Source: Thermococcus paralvinellae
GTDB taxonomy: Archaea > Methanobacteriota_B > Thermococci > Thermococcales > Thermococcaceae
Length of the DNA stretch: 8,511 nt
Reading direction: 5' to 3'
NCBI GenBank assembly: GCA_015662175.1
Contig: DQUR01000136.1
Coordinates: forward strand, 1-8,511
Every line of letters starts with the position of its first letter. Within the stretch, counting starts at the first letter, position 1. Below the pieces are notes generated by a model. The model did not search any database. It was not told where the DNA came from and saw nothing but the letters and a program-made list of their open reading frames with translations. Below, one piece after another: positions 1-5,840 of this stretch. A program made the position numbers and the translations under genes.

Positions 1-151
1 CAACAGGCTTAGCTTCTGTGGGTTTTTCTGTTGTTGTGGGGGCTGCTGTAGGACTCGTAGTTGTCTCCTTTTGAGAGATACATCCAGCAACTATGACACC
101 TAGCAAAAACAGGCTCAAAAGCAATGCAGCTTTTTTAACATCACGCTTCAT
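1..151 (-). CDS. Lipoprotein N-terminus, probable sugar ABC transporter binding protein (partial)
   Basis: Only the first 50 codons are in the window; the gene runs off the left edge. It starts at ATG 151, behind a GAGGTG ribosome binding site (159-164, 7 nt spacing). The protein begins with a basic stretch (MKRDVKK), a hydrophobic core at residues 8-21 and a lipobox VAGC with Cys24, so it should be exported and lipid-anchored on the outer face of the membrane. A Thr/Pro/Glu-rich linker follows, as is common in Thermococcales solute-binding lipoproteins. No binding domain is visible, so the substrate is inferred. The gene diverges from treT-trmB and has a candidate TrmB operator in its promoter, which makes a trehalose/maltose binding protein (MalE type) the best guess. 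Another lipoprotein is possible. The lipoprotein call is firm; the transport role is not. Confidence 0.7.
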   Translation of the reverse strand, partial: MKRDVKKAALLLSLFLLGVIVAGCISQKETTTSPTAAPTTTEKPTEAKPV

Positions 152-186
152 TTATAGGCACCTCTTCACAATTGTTCATTGGTGTG

Positions 187-215
187 TTTACTTTTAGTAT
201 ATTTATATTTTTCGG
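187..215 (-). promoter_or_regulatory. Promoter of the left lipoprotein gene (BRE/TATA)
   Basis: Read on the minus strand, an A-rich BRE-like ccgaaaaa is followed by a TATA box, ataaatata, centred near 206. A start site about 25 nt downstream would lie near 180, giving a leader of roughly 30 nt with the GAGGTG site inside it. The palindrome at 189-199 falls between the TATA box and the predicted start, where a bound repressor would block polymerase recruitment. Confidence 0.6.
189..199. promoter_or_regulatory. Candidate TrmB operator, left copy
   Basis: The perfect palindrome TACT-TTT-AGTA lies inside a 16-nt word (187-202) whose reverse complement recurs at 381-396. From memory, TrmB of T. 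litoralis and P. furiosus protects a palindrome of the type TACTTT-N3-AGTA at the malE promoter; the half-sites agree but the spacing here is shorter. TrmB itself is encoded 1.5 kb away. The repeat is seen directly; TrmB binding is inference. Confidence 0.6.
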
Positions 216-336
216 AGCATGCATCTTACACCTATGTACACTATTGCTTTTTAATTCTTGATAAACCTCAAGATTTTTCTGGTAAATTTTCAATATTGGT
301 GAATCCATTATATGGCCTAAAGAAGCAGATTTCTGC

Positions 337-403
337 AAAAAAACTTTTTATATGCTGATACTAAGAATGTCTGTAATGTTATATACTAAAAGTAAAAAGG
401 TGA
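337..403 (+). promoter_or_regulatory. Promoter and ribosome binding site of the treT operon
   Basis: An A-rich BRE-like element (aaaaaaact, 336-344) precedes a TATA box, tttttatatg (345-354). This predicts a start near 375 and a leader of about 35 nt. The leader contains a strong Shine-Dalgarno, aaaggtga (396-403), 6 nt before ATG 410. A second TATA-like word, ttatatac (379-386), overlaps the operator; if used it would give a nearly leaderless message. The Shine-Dalgarno favours the first box. Confidence 0.6.
384..394. promoter_or_regulatory. Candidate TrmB operator, right copy
   Basis: TACT-AAA-AGTA is the exact reverse complement of the left copy, and the identity extends over 16 nt (381-396 against 187-202). 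It lies just downstream of the predicted treT start site and directly upstream of the Shine-Dalgarno, a position suited to repression of the treT-trmB-isomerase operon, including feedback on trmB itself. The centres of the two copies are 195 bp apart. Confidence 0.6.
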
Positions 404-409
404 CAGCTT

Positions 410-1648
410 ATGTTTGAAGTTGAGAATCTCAAGAAAAAAACGATCAATGACTATTCCCCTATTGTTGGTAAGGATACAATAGATAGAATAAAAAGGAAAG
501 CCGAGAAATTTGAAGGCTCTGCCATTGCTAATGTAAATTCAACAGCCTATGGTGGAGGGGTTGCTGAAATACTTCATAACTTGATACCTTTGATGAGAAG
601 TCTTGGGATTGATGTCAGATGGTTTGTGATTGAAGGAACAGATGAATTTTTCAAAGTTACTAAGTCTTTCCACAATGCTTTACAAGGAAATAAGGAATTA
701 AAGCTCACTGAAGGTATGAAAAAGCTTTACCTTGACATCAATGAAAGGAACTCAAAGGATCTTGATTTGAGCGTTTTTGATTATGTTGTTGTTCACGATC
801 CACAACCAGCTCCTCTAATAGAGTTCTATGAGAAGAAGAAGCCTTGGATTTGGCGCTGTCATATTGATTTAAGTGATCCAAACATGGAATTCTGGGGCTT
901 TTTAAGACAGTTTGTTGAAAAATACGATCGCTATATCTTCCACATGCCAGAGTATGTACAGAGCGATCTCGATAAAAACAAGGTTGTTATAATGCCCCCT
1001 TCAATAGACCCTCTTAGTGAAAAGAACATCGAATTAAAGGATAGTGAAATTGTAAAAATCTTAGAAAAGTTTGACATTGATCCAGACAGGCCAAAGATAA
1101 CCCAGGTTGCAAGATTTGATCCGTGGAAAGGAGTATTTGATGCAATTGAAGTTTACAGAAAAGTCAAGGAAAAAATACCTGATGTTCAACTATTACTTGT
1201 CAGTGCAATGGCACATGATGATCCTGAAGGCTGGATATATTTTGAGAAAGTCCTTAGAAAAGTTGGTGAAGATTATGATGTGAAAATTCTGACGAATTTA
1301 ATTGGTGTTCATGCTAGGGAAGTAAACGCCTTCCAGAGAGCAAGCGATGTCGTTCTCCAAATGTCAACAAGAGAAGGCTTTGGATTAACAGTTAGCGAAG
1401 CCATGTGGAAAGAAAAGCCAGTGATAGGCAGAGCGGTAGGTGGAATTAAGCTCCAAGTAGTTGATGGAGAAACAGGATTTTTAATTAAGACAGTTGACGA
1501 AGCAGTAGAAAAAACGCTTTATCTGCTTAAACACCCAGGAGTTGCGAGGGAAATGGGTAAAAAAGCTAAAGAACGGGTTAAGGAGAACTTCCTCATAACA
1601 CGGCATTTGGAAAGGTATTTAGACCTCTTCAGTTCATTTATTCAATAG
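410..1648 (+). CDS. treT: Trehalose glycosyltransferring synthase TreT (GT4 family)
   Basis: A 412-residue cytosolic enzyme with the usual length and two Rossmann-like domains of archaeal TreT. The family joins the glucosyl unit of an NDP-glucose (ADP-glucose is typical) to glucose, giving trehalose and NDP. The reaction is reversible, so in vivo it may also break down imported trehalose. Visible motifs are the N-terminal glycine loop YGGGVAE (47-53), the C-domain segment VARFDPWKG with the Arg235/Lys240 pair of GT4 enzymes, and the EX7E motif REGFGLTVSEA with Glu322 and Glu330. GGIKLQVVDGETGFL (344-358) is the usual segment after it. ATG 410 is set by the Shine-Dalgarno at 396-403. It is the first gene of an operon; trmB follows after 9 nt. 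Other GT4 synthases, such as sucrose-phosphate synthase, are less likely given the TrmB neighbour. Confidence 0.93.
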   Translation: MFEVENLKKKTINDYSPIVGKDTIDRIKRKAEKFEGSAIANVNSTAYGGGVAEILHNLIPLMRSLGIDVRWFVIEGTDEFFKVTKSFHNALQGNKELKLTEGMKKLYLDINERNSKDLDLSVFDYVVVHDPQPAPLIEFYEKKKPWIWRCHIDLSDPNMEFWGFLRQFVEKYDRYIFHMPEYVQSDLDKNKVVIMPPSIDPLSEKNIELKDSEIVKILEKFDIDPDRPKITQVARFDPWKGVFDAIEVYRKVKEKIPDVQLLLVSAMAHDDPEGWIYFEKVLRKVGEDYDVKILTNLIGVHAREVNAFQRASDVVLQMSTREGFGLTVSEAMWKEKPVIGRAVGGIKLQVVDGETGFLIKTVDEAVEKTLYLLKHPGVAREMGKKAKERVKENFLITRHLERYLDLFSSFIQ

Positions 1649-1657
1649 TGATGGAAA

Positions 1658-2677
1658 ATGGAGATAAGTGAAAAGGTCTTGGCAATGCTCACAAGACTTG
1701 GCTTTACAAAATATGAAGTTTTAACTTACTGGACATTGCTAGTCTACGGTCCAAGTACTGCAAAGGAAATTTCAGAGAAAAGTGGAATTCCATACAATAG
1801 GGTTTATGATACAATAGCCTCTTTAAAAGCTAGGGGATTTGTGAGTGAAATAGAGAGCTCTCCGAGAGTTTACGTTGCTTTTTCACCTTCAATAGCCTTT
1901 CTTAGGTTTAAGAAAGAAGTTGATAATATCAAAAAACAGCTTGAAAAGGAGCTAAAAAAGGTCAAGGTAAAAGAAGAGGAAAGACCAGGGATCTGGAGAA
2001 CCAAGGATTTGGATGAGGCAGTGGAGATGATCAAAGAATCGTTGGACATCTCGGAGTATGAAGTAATCCTTGTAGCACCTGAAAAATTCTTGGAAAAGAT
2101 TGAGGGCAATATTAAAAATGCCCTGAAAAAAGGTGTCACAGTGTCTCTTTACACCGAGGAAAGGATAGATTTGTCTGATTTCGCTAAAATTGGAAACCTA
2201 TTTGTAAGGAAATTCCACAGGCTTAATCACTTTATTGGAATGTTTGACGGTAGGGAGGTCATAGATATCCAAAATATAGGCTTTAGACCAAGAAATCCAC
2301 CGAGCTTTAAGGCAACTTATCCGGAGATCATATTCTCTCAATACAGTTTCATCCGGGAGGCTTTTAAGGGATCAACCTTAATACTTGAGAGTATAAAACG
2401 CAAGGATAATCTACGCTTTTTCACTACTTTTCATGCCGTGGACTTGATAAGACGGCACTTAAACGATAGCAACATCTACGCAGAGATTATTGCCAGAAAT
2501 TTGACAACAGGAGAGTTTGAAGAGCTTAGAGGAAGGATAGTTGGGTATACCATAGCGATGGAAGAGGGCATAGATAATTTTGATTTGGAGACTGATAAAG
2601 GAATATTCAAGATCGGTGGAATGTTTGCAGTTTTGGAGGATTATGAAACTACAAGAATTAAGCTTATATTGACATGA
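1658..2677 (+). CDS. trmB: TrmB family sugar-sensing transcriptional regulator
   Basis: A 339-residue regulator, matching the length of characterised TrmB. Residues 8-75 form a winged helix-turn-helix (TAKEISEKSGIPYNRVYDTI is the recognition region). A charged helix at about 85-108 is the likely coiled-coil dimer linker. The rest is the sugar-binding domain, ending in FKIGGMFAVLEDYE (317-330), where from memory P. furiosus TrmB has sugar contacts (Gly320, Glu326); the equivalents here would be Gly321 and Glu327. In the family, TrmB represses trehalose/maltose transporter genes and is released by the transported sugar. The start is ATG 1658, with a weak gtgat pairing site at 1648-1652. A nearby ATG at 1651 is out of frame. 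Candidate operators lie at 189-199 and 384-394. A paralogue such as TrmBL1 is less likely because treT is adjacent. Confidence 0.9.
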   Translation: MEISEKVLAMLTRLGFTKYEVLTYWTLLVYGPSTAKEISEKSGIPYNRVYDTIASLKARGFVSEIESSPRVYVAFSPSIAFLRFKKEVDNIKKQLEKELKKVKVKEEERPGIWRTKDLDEAVEMIKESLDISEYEVILVAPEKFLEKIEGNIKNALKKGVTVSLYTEERIDLSDFAKIGNLFVRKFHRLNHFIGMFDGREVIDIQNIGFRPRNPPSFKATYPEIIFSQYSFIREAFKGSTLILESIKRKDNLRFFTTFHAVDLIRRHLNDSNIYAEIIARNLTTGEFEELRGRIVGYTIAMEEGIDNFDLETDKGIFKIGGMFAVLEDYETTRIKLILT

Positions 2678-2687
2678 GGTGATTTAT

Positions 2688-4166
2688 ATGATAGCTATTG
2701 CAACTTTTACGGATCCTCGATCAACGGCTCTTTCAGAAGAACGGGAAAGAGCTTTGATGGAAAAGCACAAAGCTTTGATTGAAGCTTTGAAAGGATTTGG
2801 GATATTGGATGTCAATGCAGAGTTAGGGAAATATGAGGCACCTGAAAAAGGAGAAAACTTTGGAATTGATGATAAGGGGGAAGTTCTAAAGGCTGCAAGG
2901 ATTATAAACTCAAAGGATGTTAGTGGAATAATTTTTGGCTTGTGGCACTGGGCCGAGAGTAATCTCATAACCCTTTTGGCTAAAGAGACGAACAAGCCTT
3001 TGCTTTTGTATGCGGATGATGACCCAGCATGGGCTGGAACGACTTGTATAACCTCTGTTGGAGCTTCACTCTGGGAAAGTGCTGTAAACTACCATGCTCT
3101 TCATCACACGAGACTGAAAGGCGATGTTAAGAAAGTCAAGGTATGGGTCAGGGCAGTTGAGGCAGTATCAAAGCTCTCCAAAAAGTCTCTCCTTATCTGG
3201 GGAGCGCCATATACATTAGGAATGGAACACTTAATGGACGATTTGCCAAGGCTAAAGCGCTTCATCGGGGATTTCTTGATGTTTGATCAATACCTAATCA
3301 TCAGAAAAGCTGACGAGATGCTGAGTGATGAAAAACTTAGGGTTAAAGTAGAGGAGTTCTACGATTGGCTCACTTCAAAGGCTAAAGTAAGGTTCGACAA
3401 TGTTATGCTGACTCAGGAAACCCTGAAGAGGCAGATAGCTATCTATCTGGCAGCAAAAGACATTTGGGAACAATATAAAAATGAGGTTGCGGGAGTTTCA
3501 ATTAAATGTCAGCCAGAGCTGAGTGAGATTTATGGAGTTACGGCATGTTTAATTCCGGCACTGTTTCCATTCAACCTGGATGCAAAGGGTGAAAAGCCAG
3601 TAATTCCAGCCACTTGTGAGGGAGACATTAAGGGAACTATAAGCTCAACCCTCTTGTTCTACTTGAGCGGAAAGCCGCCTCTTTTTGGGGACATAAAGTA
3701 TGTGGACGATGAACTCGTTCTGATAGCAAATTGTGGAGCCTCTCCGCTTTATTATGCAAAGCTGAGCGAAAATCCGAAGGAAAATCTAAATGCAACGACA
3801 ATACAAGGACAGTGCCAAGGAAAGAGCGGAGGTGCTTTAACATACAGAACTCCAAAGACAACTCTTACAATTGCGAGGCTTGTCAGGATTGATGGGGAAT
3901 ACTACCTGCTTTATTTCCTAGGTGAAGGGGTTGAGATAACTGAAGAAATCGAGAAAAAGCTTAAATGGGGCAAGCAGTGGCCTCATACTGCAGTGAAAAA
4001 TCCTCTCGACAAGGAACGCTTTATTGCAGTTATGGGTGCGAATCATTTATCAGCGATCCCAGGAGATTACACTCAAGAGCTGAGATTCGTTGCTAAGCTC
4101 TGGGGAATCAAAGCTGTTAACTTAGCGGATGAAAATGATGTGAAAGAGCTTTTAGAAAAGATATAA
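2688..4166 (+). CDS. Metal-dependent sugar isomerase of the fucose/arabinose isomerase fold
   Basis: A 492-residue protein, somewhat shorter than bacterial L-fucose isomerase (about 590). Family enzymes interconvert aldoses and ketoses using a divalent metal. The C-terminal half shows the expected ligand set: Glu311 in ATCEGDIKG, Asp335 in LFGDIKYVD exactly 24 residues later (the same gap as Glu337-Asp361 of E. coli FucI, from memory), and His453 in GANHLSAIPGD. The N-terminal half (GLWHWAES, LLLYADDDPAW) resembles the family's substrate and oligomer domain. No signal peptide, so cytosolic. ATG 2688 is chosen because gaggtga (2676-2682) sits 5 nt before it; a GTG at 2679 in the same frame lies inside that site. 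It follows trmB by 10 nt and is probably co-transcribed. The true substrate cannot be read from the sequence. Confidence 0.8.
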   Translation: MIAIATFTDPRSTALSEERERALMEKHKALIEALKGFGILDVNAELGKYEAPEKGENFGIDDKGEVLKAARIINSKDVSGIIFGLWHWAESNLITLLAKETNKPLLLYADDDPAWAGTTCITSVGASLWESAVNYHALHHTRLKGDVKKVKVWVRAVEAVSKLSKKSLLIWGAPYTLGMEHLMDDLPRLKRFIGDFLMFDQYLIIRKADEMLSDEKLRVKVEEFYDWLTSKAKVRFDNVMLTQETLKRQIAIYLAAKDIWEQYKNEVAGVSIKCQPELSEIYGVTACLIPALFPFNLDAKGEKPVIPATCEGDIKGTISSTLLFYLSGKPPLFGDIKYVDDELVLIANCGASPLYYAKLSENPKENLNATTIQGQCQGKSGGALTYRTPKTTLTIARLVRIDGEYYLLYFLGEGVEITEEIEKKLKWGKQWPHTAVKNPLDKERFIAVMGANHLSAIPGDYTQELRFVAKLWGIKAVNLADENDVKELLEKI

Positions 4167-4182
4167 TTTTTATTTTTGATTT
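4167..4182 (+). terminator. Oligo-T terminator after the treT operon
   Basis: Immediately after the isomerase stop comes tttttatttttgattt, two T5 runs with no hairpin. This is the usual form of an archaeal intrinsic terminator and fits the end of the treT-trmB-isomerase transcript. Confidence 0.6.
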
Positions 4183-4195
4183 ATTCTGATGGGCA

Positions 4196-4534
4196 ATGTA
4201 TAAGGGATTAGCCATAATTTTTGTTTCTCTTTCTGGGTGAAGTCCTGGTTAGAATGTTGAGTTTTCCGATCCCTGGCAACGTTGTGGGTATGGTTCTTCT
4301 CACTTTAGCGTTGGTTTTCGACATTGTTAGACTTGAAGATGTTGAGAAAGAGGCGGAGTTGTTAGTGAGAAACATGAGTGTAATGTTCATTCCACCCGGA
4401 GTCGGTATAGTTTTGTATTGGGGGTTAATCAAAAGCCAAGCAGTGCCGATTTTTACAGCTTTGATAGTGAGCTTCCTTGTAACAATAATCCTGACAGCTA
4501 AACTGGTTGAATCTCTAAGGGGGAAAGAAAATGA
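4196..4534 (+). pseudogene. lrgA: lrgA (LrgA/CidA-type membrane protein), frameshifted
   Basis: The family comprises small holin-like membrane proteins of about 110-120 residues paired with LrgB. The reading starts at ATG 4196 (MYKGLAII), but that frame stops at 4238-4240. Homologous sequence continues one frame over, LFLFLGEVLVRMLSFPIPGN, after removing one T (or adding two) in the T5 run at 4218-4222. The body has the IPGNVVGM motif, FIPPGVGI and about four hydrophobic segments. At the 3' end, restoring one G to the G5 run (4519-4523) gives a natural end, LRGERK, with a TGA overlapping the lrgB ATG (ATGA at 4531-4534). As written the frame reads on into lrgB sequence. Two single-base homopolymer changes in 340 bp suggest a decayed gene, though sequencing error cannot be excluded. 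Confidence 0.75.
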
Positions 4535-5419
4535 ACAGCTTTGGCATCATCCTAACTTTCGCCTTATTCTACCTGTTCTCAAAGCTCTATCAGAAAAAGA
4601 AGGTTTTTATTTAAACCCCGTTCTTCTATCAATACTCTCAATTGCCATAATTTTGAAAACTTTCAAAATAAGTTATCAGACCTACATGGAAAGTGCACAA
4701 TTGCTAAGTTTTCTTCTTGGCCCAGCGGTTGTTAGCTAGCTATTCCCCTATATAAGCAACGGAATATTATTAAGACCTATAGGAGAGAGATAGGAATTGG
4801 GATAGCCTTTGGAGGAACCCTCGCAATTTTGAGCGCATTTTATGTTGCAAAGCTTTTGGGGGCGGAAGAAATGGTTCTGCTCAGCATCGCTCCTAAGAGC
4901 ATAACCACAGCAATAGCGATTGGGGTTAGTGAGAAAATGGGGAGTATACCAGCTTTAACAGCTGTTCTCGTTATTTTAACTGGAATAATGGGGAATGCCA
5001 TTGATGTTGAAGTGCTAAATGCGGCTGGAGTCAAGGATAAAGTCGCCAGAGGATTGGCCATGGGGGTTACTTCCCACGGCTTGGGGACTGCTAGGATAAT
5101 CCTAGATGACGAGCTTGCAGAAGCAGTCAGCGGATTAGCGATGGCATTAAATGGAATTTTCACCTCTATTGTTCTTCCTTGTCTCGTCAATGTCCTCAAG
5201 TATACACTCACTTATTTTGAGCATGTCTTGAGCATCCAGGAAAAGCGTGAAGTCTCTCTTTGCGATCCTATCATATATGGGGGCGTGTTCCACAAGAAAA
5301 GCTATTATTTCAGCCGTGCTGTAGGGGACTTTAATTTTAAGCTCATCGGCCTTTTTAAACAATTTATCTGGAACCGTGAATATGTCCTCGCCCTTTTTTA
5401 TTTTGATGCTAATTTTTGA
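4531..5419 (+). pseudogene. lrgB: lrgB (LrgB/CidB-type membrane protein), frameshifted twice and extended
   Basis: The start is ATG 4531 (MNSFGIILTFALFYLFSKLYQKKKVF). The frame ends in TAA unless one T is restored to the T5 run near 4604-4608, after which FYLNPVLLSILSIAII continues. A second break at 4734-4736 (gttagctagc, where gttagcctagc is expected) is repaired by one C, giving GPAVVSLAIPLYKQRN. The rest has strong LrgB signatures: LLSIAPKSITTAIAI, ILTGIMGNA and GVTSHGLGTARI. LrgB is a polytopic membrane protein that pairs with LrgA; in bacteria the pair is linked to murein hydrolase control or metabolite export, and its archaeal role is unclear. Family-like sequence ends near 5205 (about 225 codons), but the frame stays open to 5419, antisense to the Tfx gene. 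A TTG start at 4829 would give only a C-terminal fragment. Confidence 0.75.
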
Positions 5420-5602
5420 ATTTATCTGTTCCCAAATGAGAAGGGTGTTTCTGGCTTTTTCAATCTTTTCCAGGGCCCTATGCTCAAGAATGCTAACATT
5501 GGCCCTACTTGTGCCTAAAAGCTCAGCTATCTCACTCTGCTTTAGTCCTCTAGCTCTGAGCTGTAATATCCTAATCTGCTGTTCTGTGAGAAAGCTTTTC
5601 AT
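5147..5602 (-). CDS. Tfx family DNA-binding protein
   Basis: A 151-residue regulator. Residues 4-50 form a sigma-70 region 4-like helix-turn-helix (EIAELLGTSRANVSILEHRA, 24-43). The C-terminal domain has the typical KVPYSTAEIIAFLVEHAP (91-108) and RDFTLFLD (116-123). The founding member, from Methanothermobacter, binds DNA next to the fmdECB operon; the target in Thermococcales is not known to me. ATG 5602 lies 5 nt after AAGGTG (5608-5613, minus strand), which fixes the start. A possible promoter, ccaaaaatttttTAATAG on the minus strand near 5631-5650, would predict a short leader. The last 20 or so codons overlap the 3' end of lrgB on the other strand. It is cytosolic. Confidence 0.85.
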   Translation of the reverse strand: MKSFLTEQQIRILQLRARGLKQSEIAELLGTSRANVSILEHRALEKIEKARNTLLIWEQINSKISIKIKKGEDIFTVPDKLFKKADELKIKVPYSTAEIIAFLVEHAPIYDRIAKRDFTLFLDAQDMLKISECILEDIDETRKNNRGENSI

Positions 5603-5630
5603 TTTAACACCTTAATTTAACATCGTATTG

Positions 5631-5652
5631 GCTATTAAAAAATTTTTGGCCA
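5631..5652 (-). promoter_or_regulatory. Weak candidate promoter of the Tfx gene
   Basis: On the minus strand, a ccaaaaa BRE-like stretch is followed by atttttTAATA centred near 5638. A start about 25 nt on would fall near 5613, just at the Shine-Dalgarno. The box is a poor TATA match, so this is a tentative call. The gene also lies downstream of tRNA-Tyr, but a T5 run separates them. Confidence 0.3.
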
Positions 5653-5681
5653 TGACTGATACCCAAAATCTTTTCTATGAG

Positions 5682-5686
5682 AAAAA
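5682..5686 (-). terminator. Oligo-T terminator after tRNA-Tyr
   Basis: On the minus strand, aaactttttctc begins directly after the CCACCA end of the tRNA gene. A T5 run of this kind is enough to end archaeal tRNA transcripts. Confidence 0.5.
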
Positions 5687-5693
5687 GTTTTGG

Positions 5694-5771
5694 TGGTCCC
5701 GCGGCCCGGATTTGAACCGGGGACCTGCGGATCTACAGTCCGCCGCCACTCCCAGGCTAGGCTACCGCGGG
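5694..5771 (-). tRNA. tRNA-Tyr (anticodon GUA), CCA encoded
   Basis: The minus strand folds into a full cloverleaf: acceptor CCCGCGG/CCGCGGG (5765-5771 with 5698-5704), a D arm GCC/GGC, anticodon stem GCGGA/TCCGC around loop CTGTAGA, and T arm CCCGG-TTCAAAT-CCGGG. The loop gives anticodon GTA, hence Tyr. The C1-G72 pair with A73 is the identity feature of archaeal tRNA-Tyr. There is no intron. The 3' CCA is encoded (5694-5696) and is followed by a second CCA (5691-5693), so the gene reads ACCACCA. Confidence 0.96.
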
Positions 5772-5813
5772 ACCCTACAGCCCAGCCCTTCGTTATGTAA
5801 TCCATGTGGTGGA

Positions 5814-5827
5814 TTTATAAACTTTTC
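5814..5827 (-). promoter_or_regulatory. Promoter of tRNA-Tyr (BRE/TATA)
   Basis: On the minus strand, gaaaag followed by TTTATAAA is a near-ideal Thermococcales BRE plus TATA box. Its centre is about 46 nt before the mature 5' end of the tRNA, so a start near 5790 would leave a leader of about 18 nt for RNase P to remove. It lies between the mscS-like stop and the tRNA. Confidence 0.75.
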
Positions 5828-5834
5828 CCTATTG

Positions 5835-5840
5835 AAAAAA
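5835..5840 (-). terminator. T6 terminator after the MscS-family gene
   Basis: Six T residues on the minus strand follow the TAA stop directly, ahead of the tRNA promoter. It is short, but in the right place to end the DUF432-like/MscS transcript. Confidence 0.45.

Noticed and set aside
141..338. 65-codon minus-strand reading frame across the treT upstream region
   Set aside because: It spans both the candidate operator and the TATA box of the left gene, overlaps the well-supported lipoprotein start in another frame, and has no ribosome binding site.
2679..2687. GTG 2679 as start of the isomerase
   Set aside because: The GTG lies inside the gaggtga ribosome binding site, which is ideally spaced for ATG 2688.
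4221..4739. A natural LrgA-LrgB fusion protein of 172 residues
   Set aside because: The part between about 4520 and 4608 (ENEQLWHHPNFRLILPVLKAL) reads the lrgB start in the wrong frame, while the alternative frame gives a typical LrgB N-terminus with an ATGA overlap.
4196..4740. Programmed frameshifting as an explanation for the lrgAB breaks
   Set aside because: Four separate sites would be needed in one small operon, in both directions, and no slippery heptamer with a stimulatory structure is apparent.
4829..5419. Separate 196-residue gene starting at TTG 4829
   Set aside because: LrgB-like codons continue in the same frame upstream to 4736 and, after one-base corrections, to ATG 4531, so this is only the C-terminal part of broken lrgB.
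5376..5615. 79-codon plus-strand frame opposite the Tfx N-terminus
   Set aside because: It is the antisense shadow of the helix-turn-helix coding region and has no promoter or ribosome binding site.
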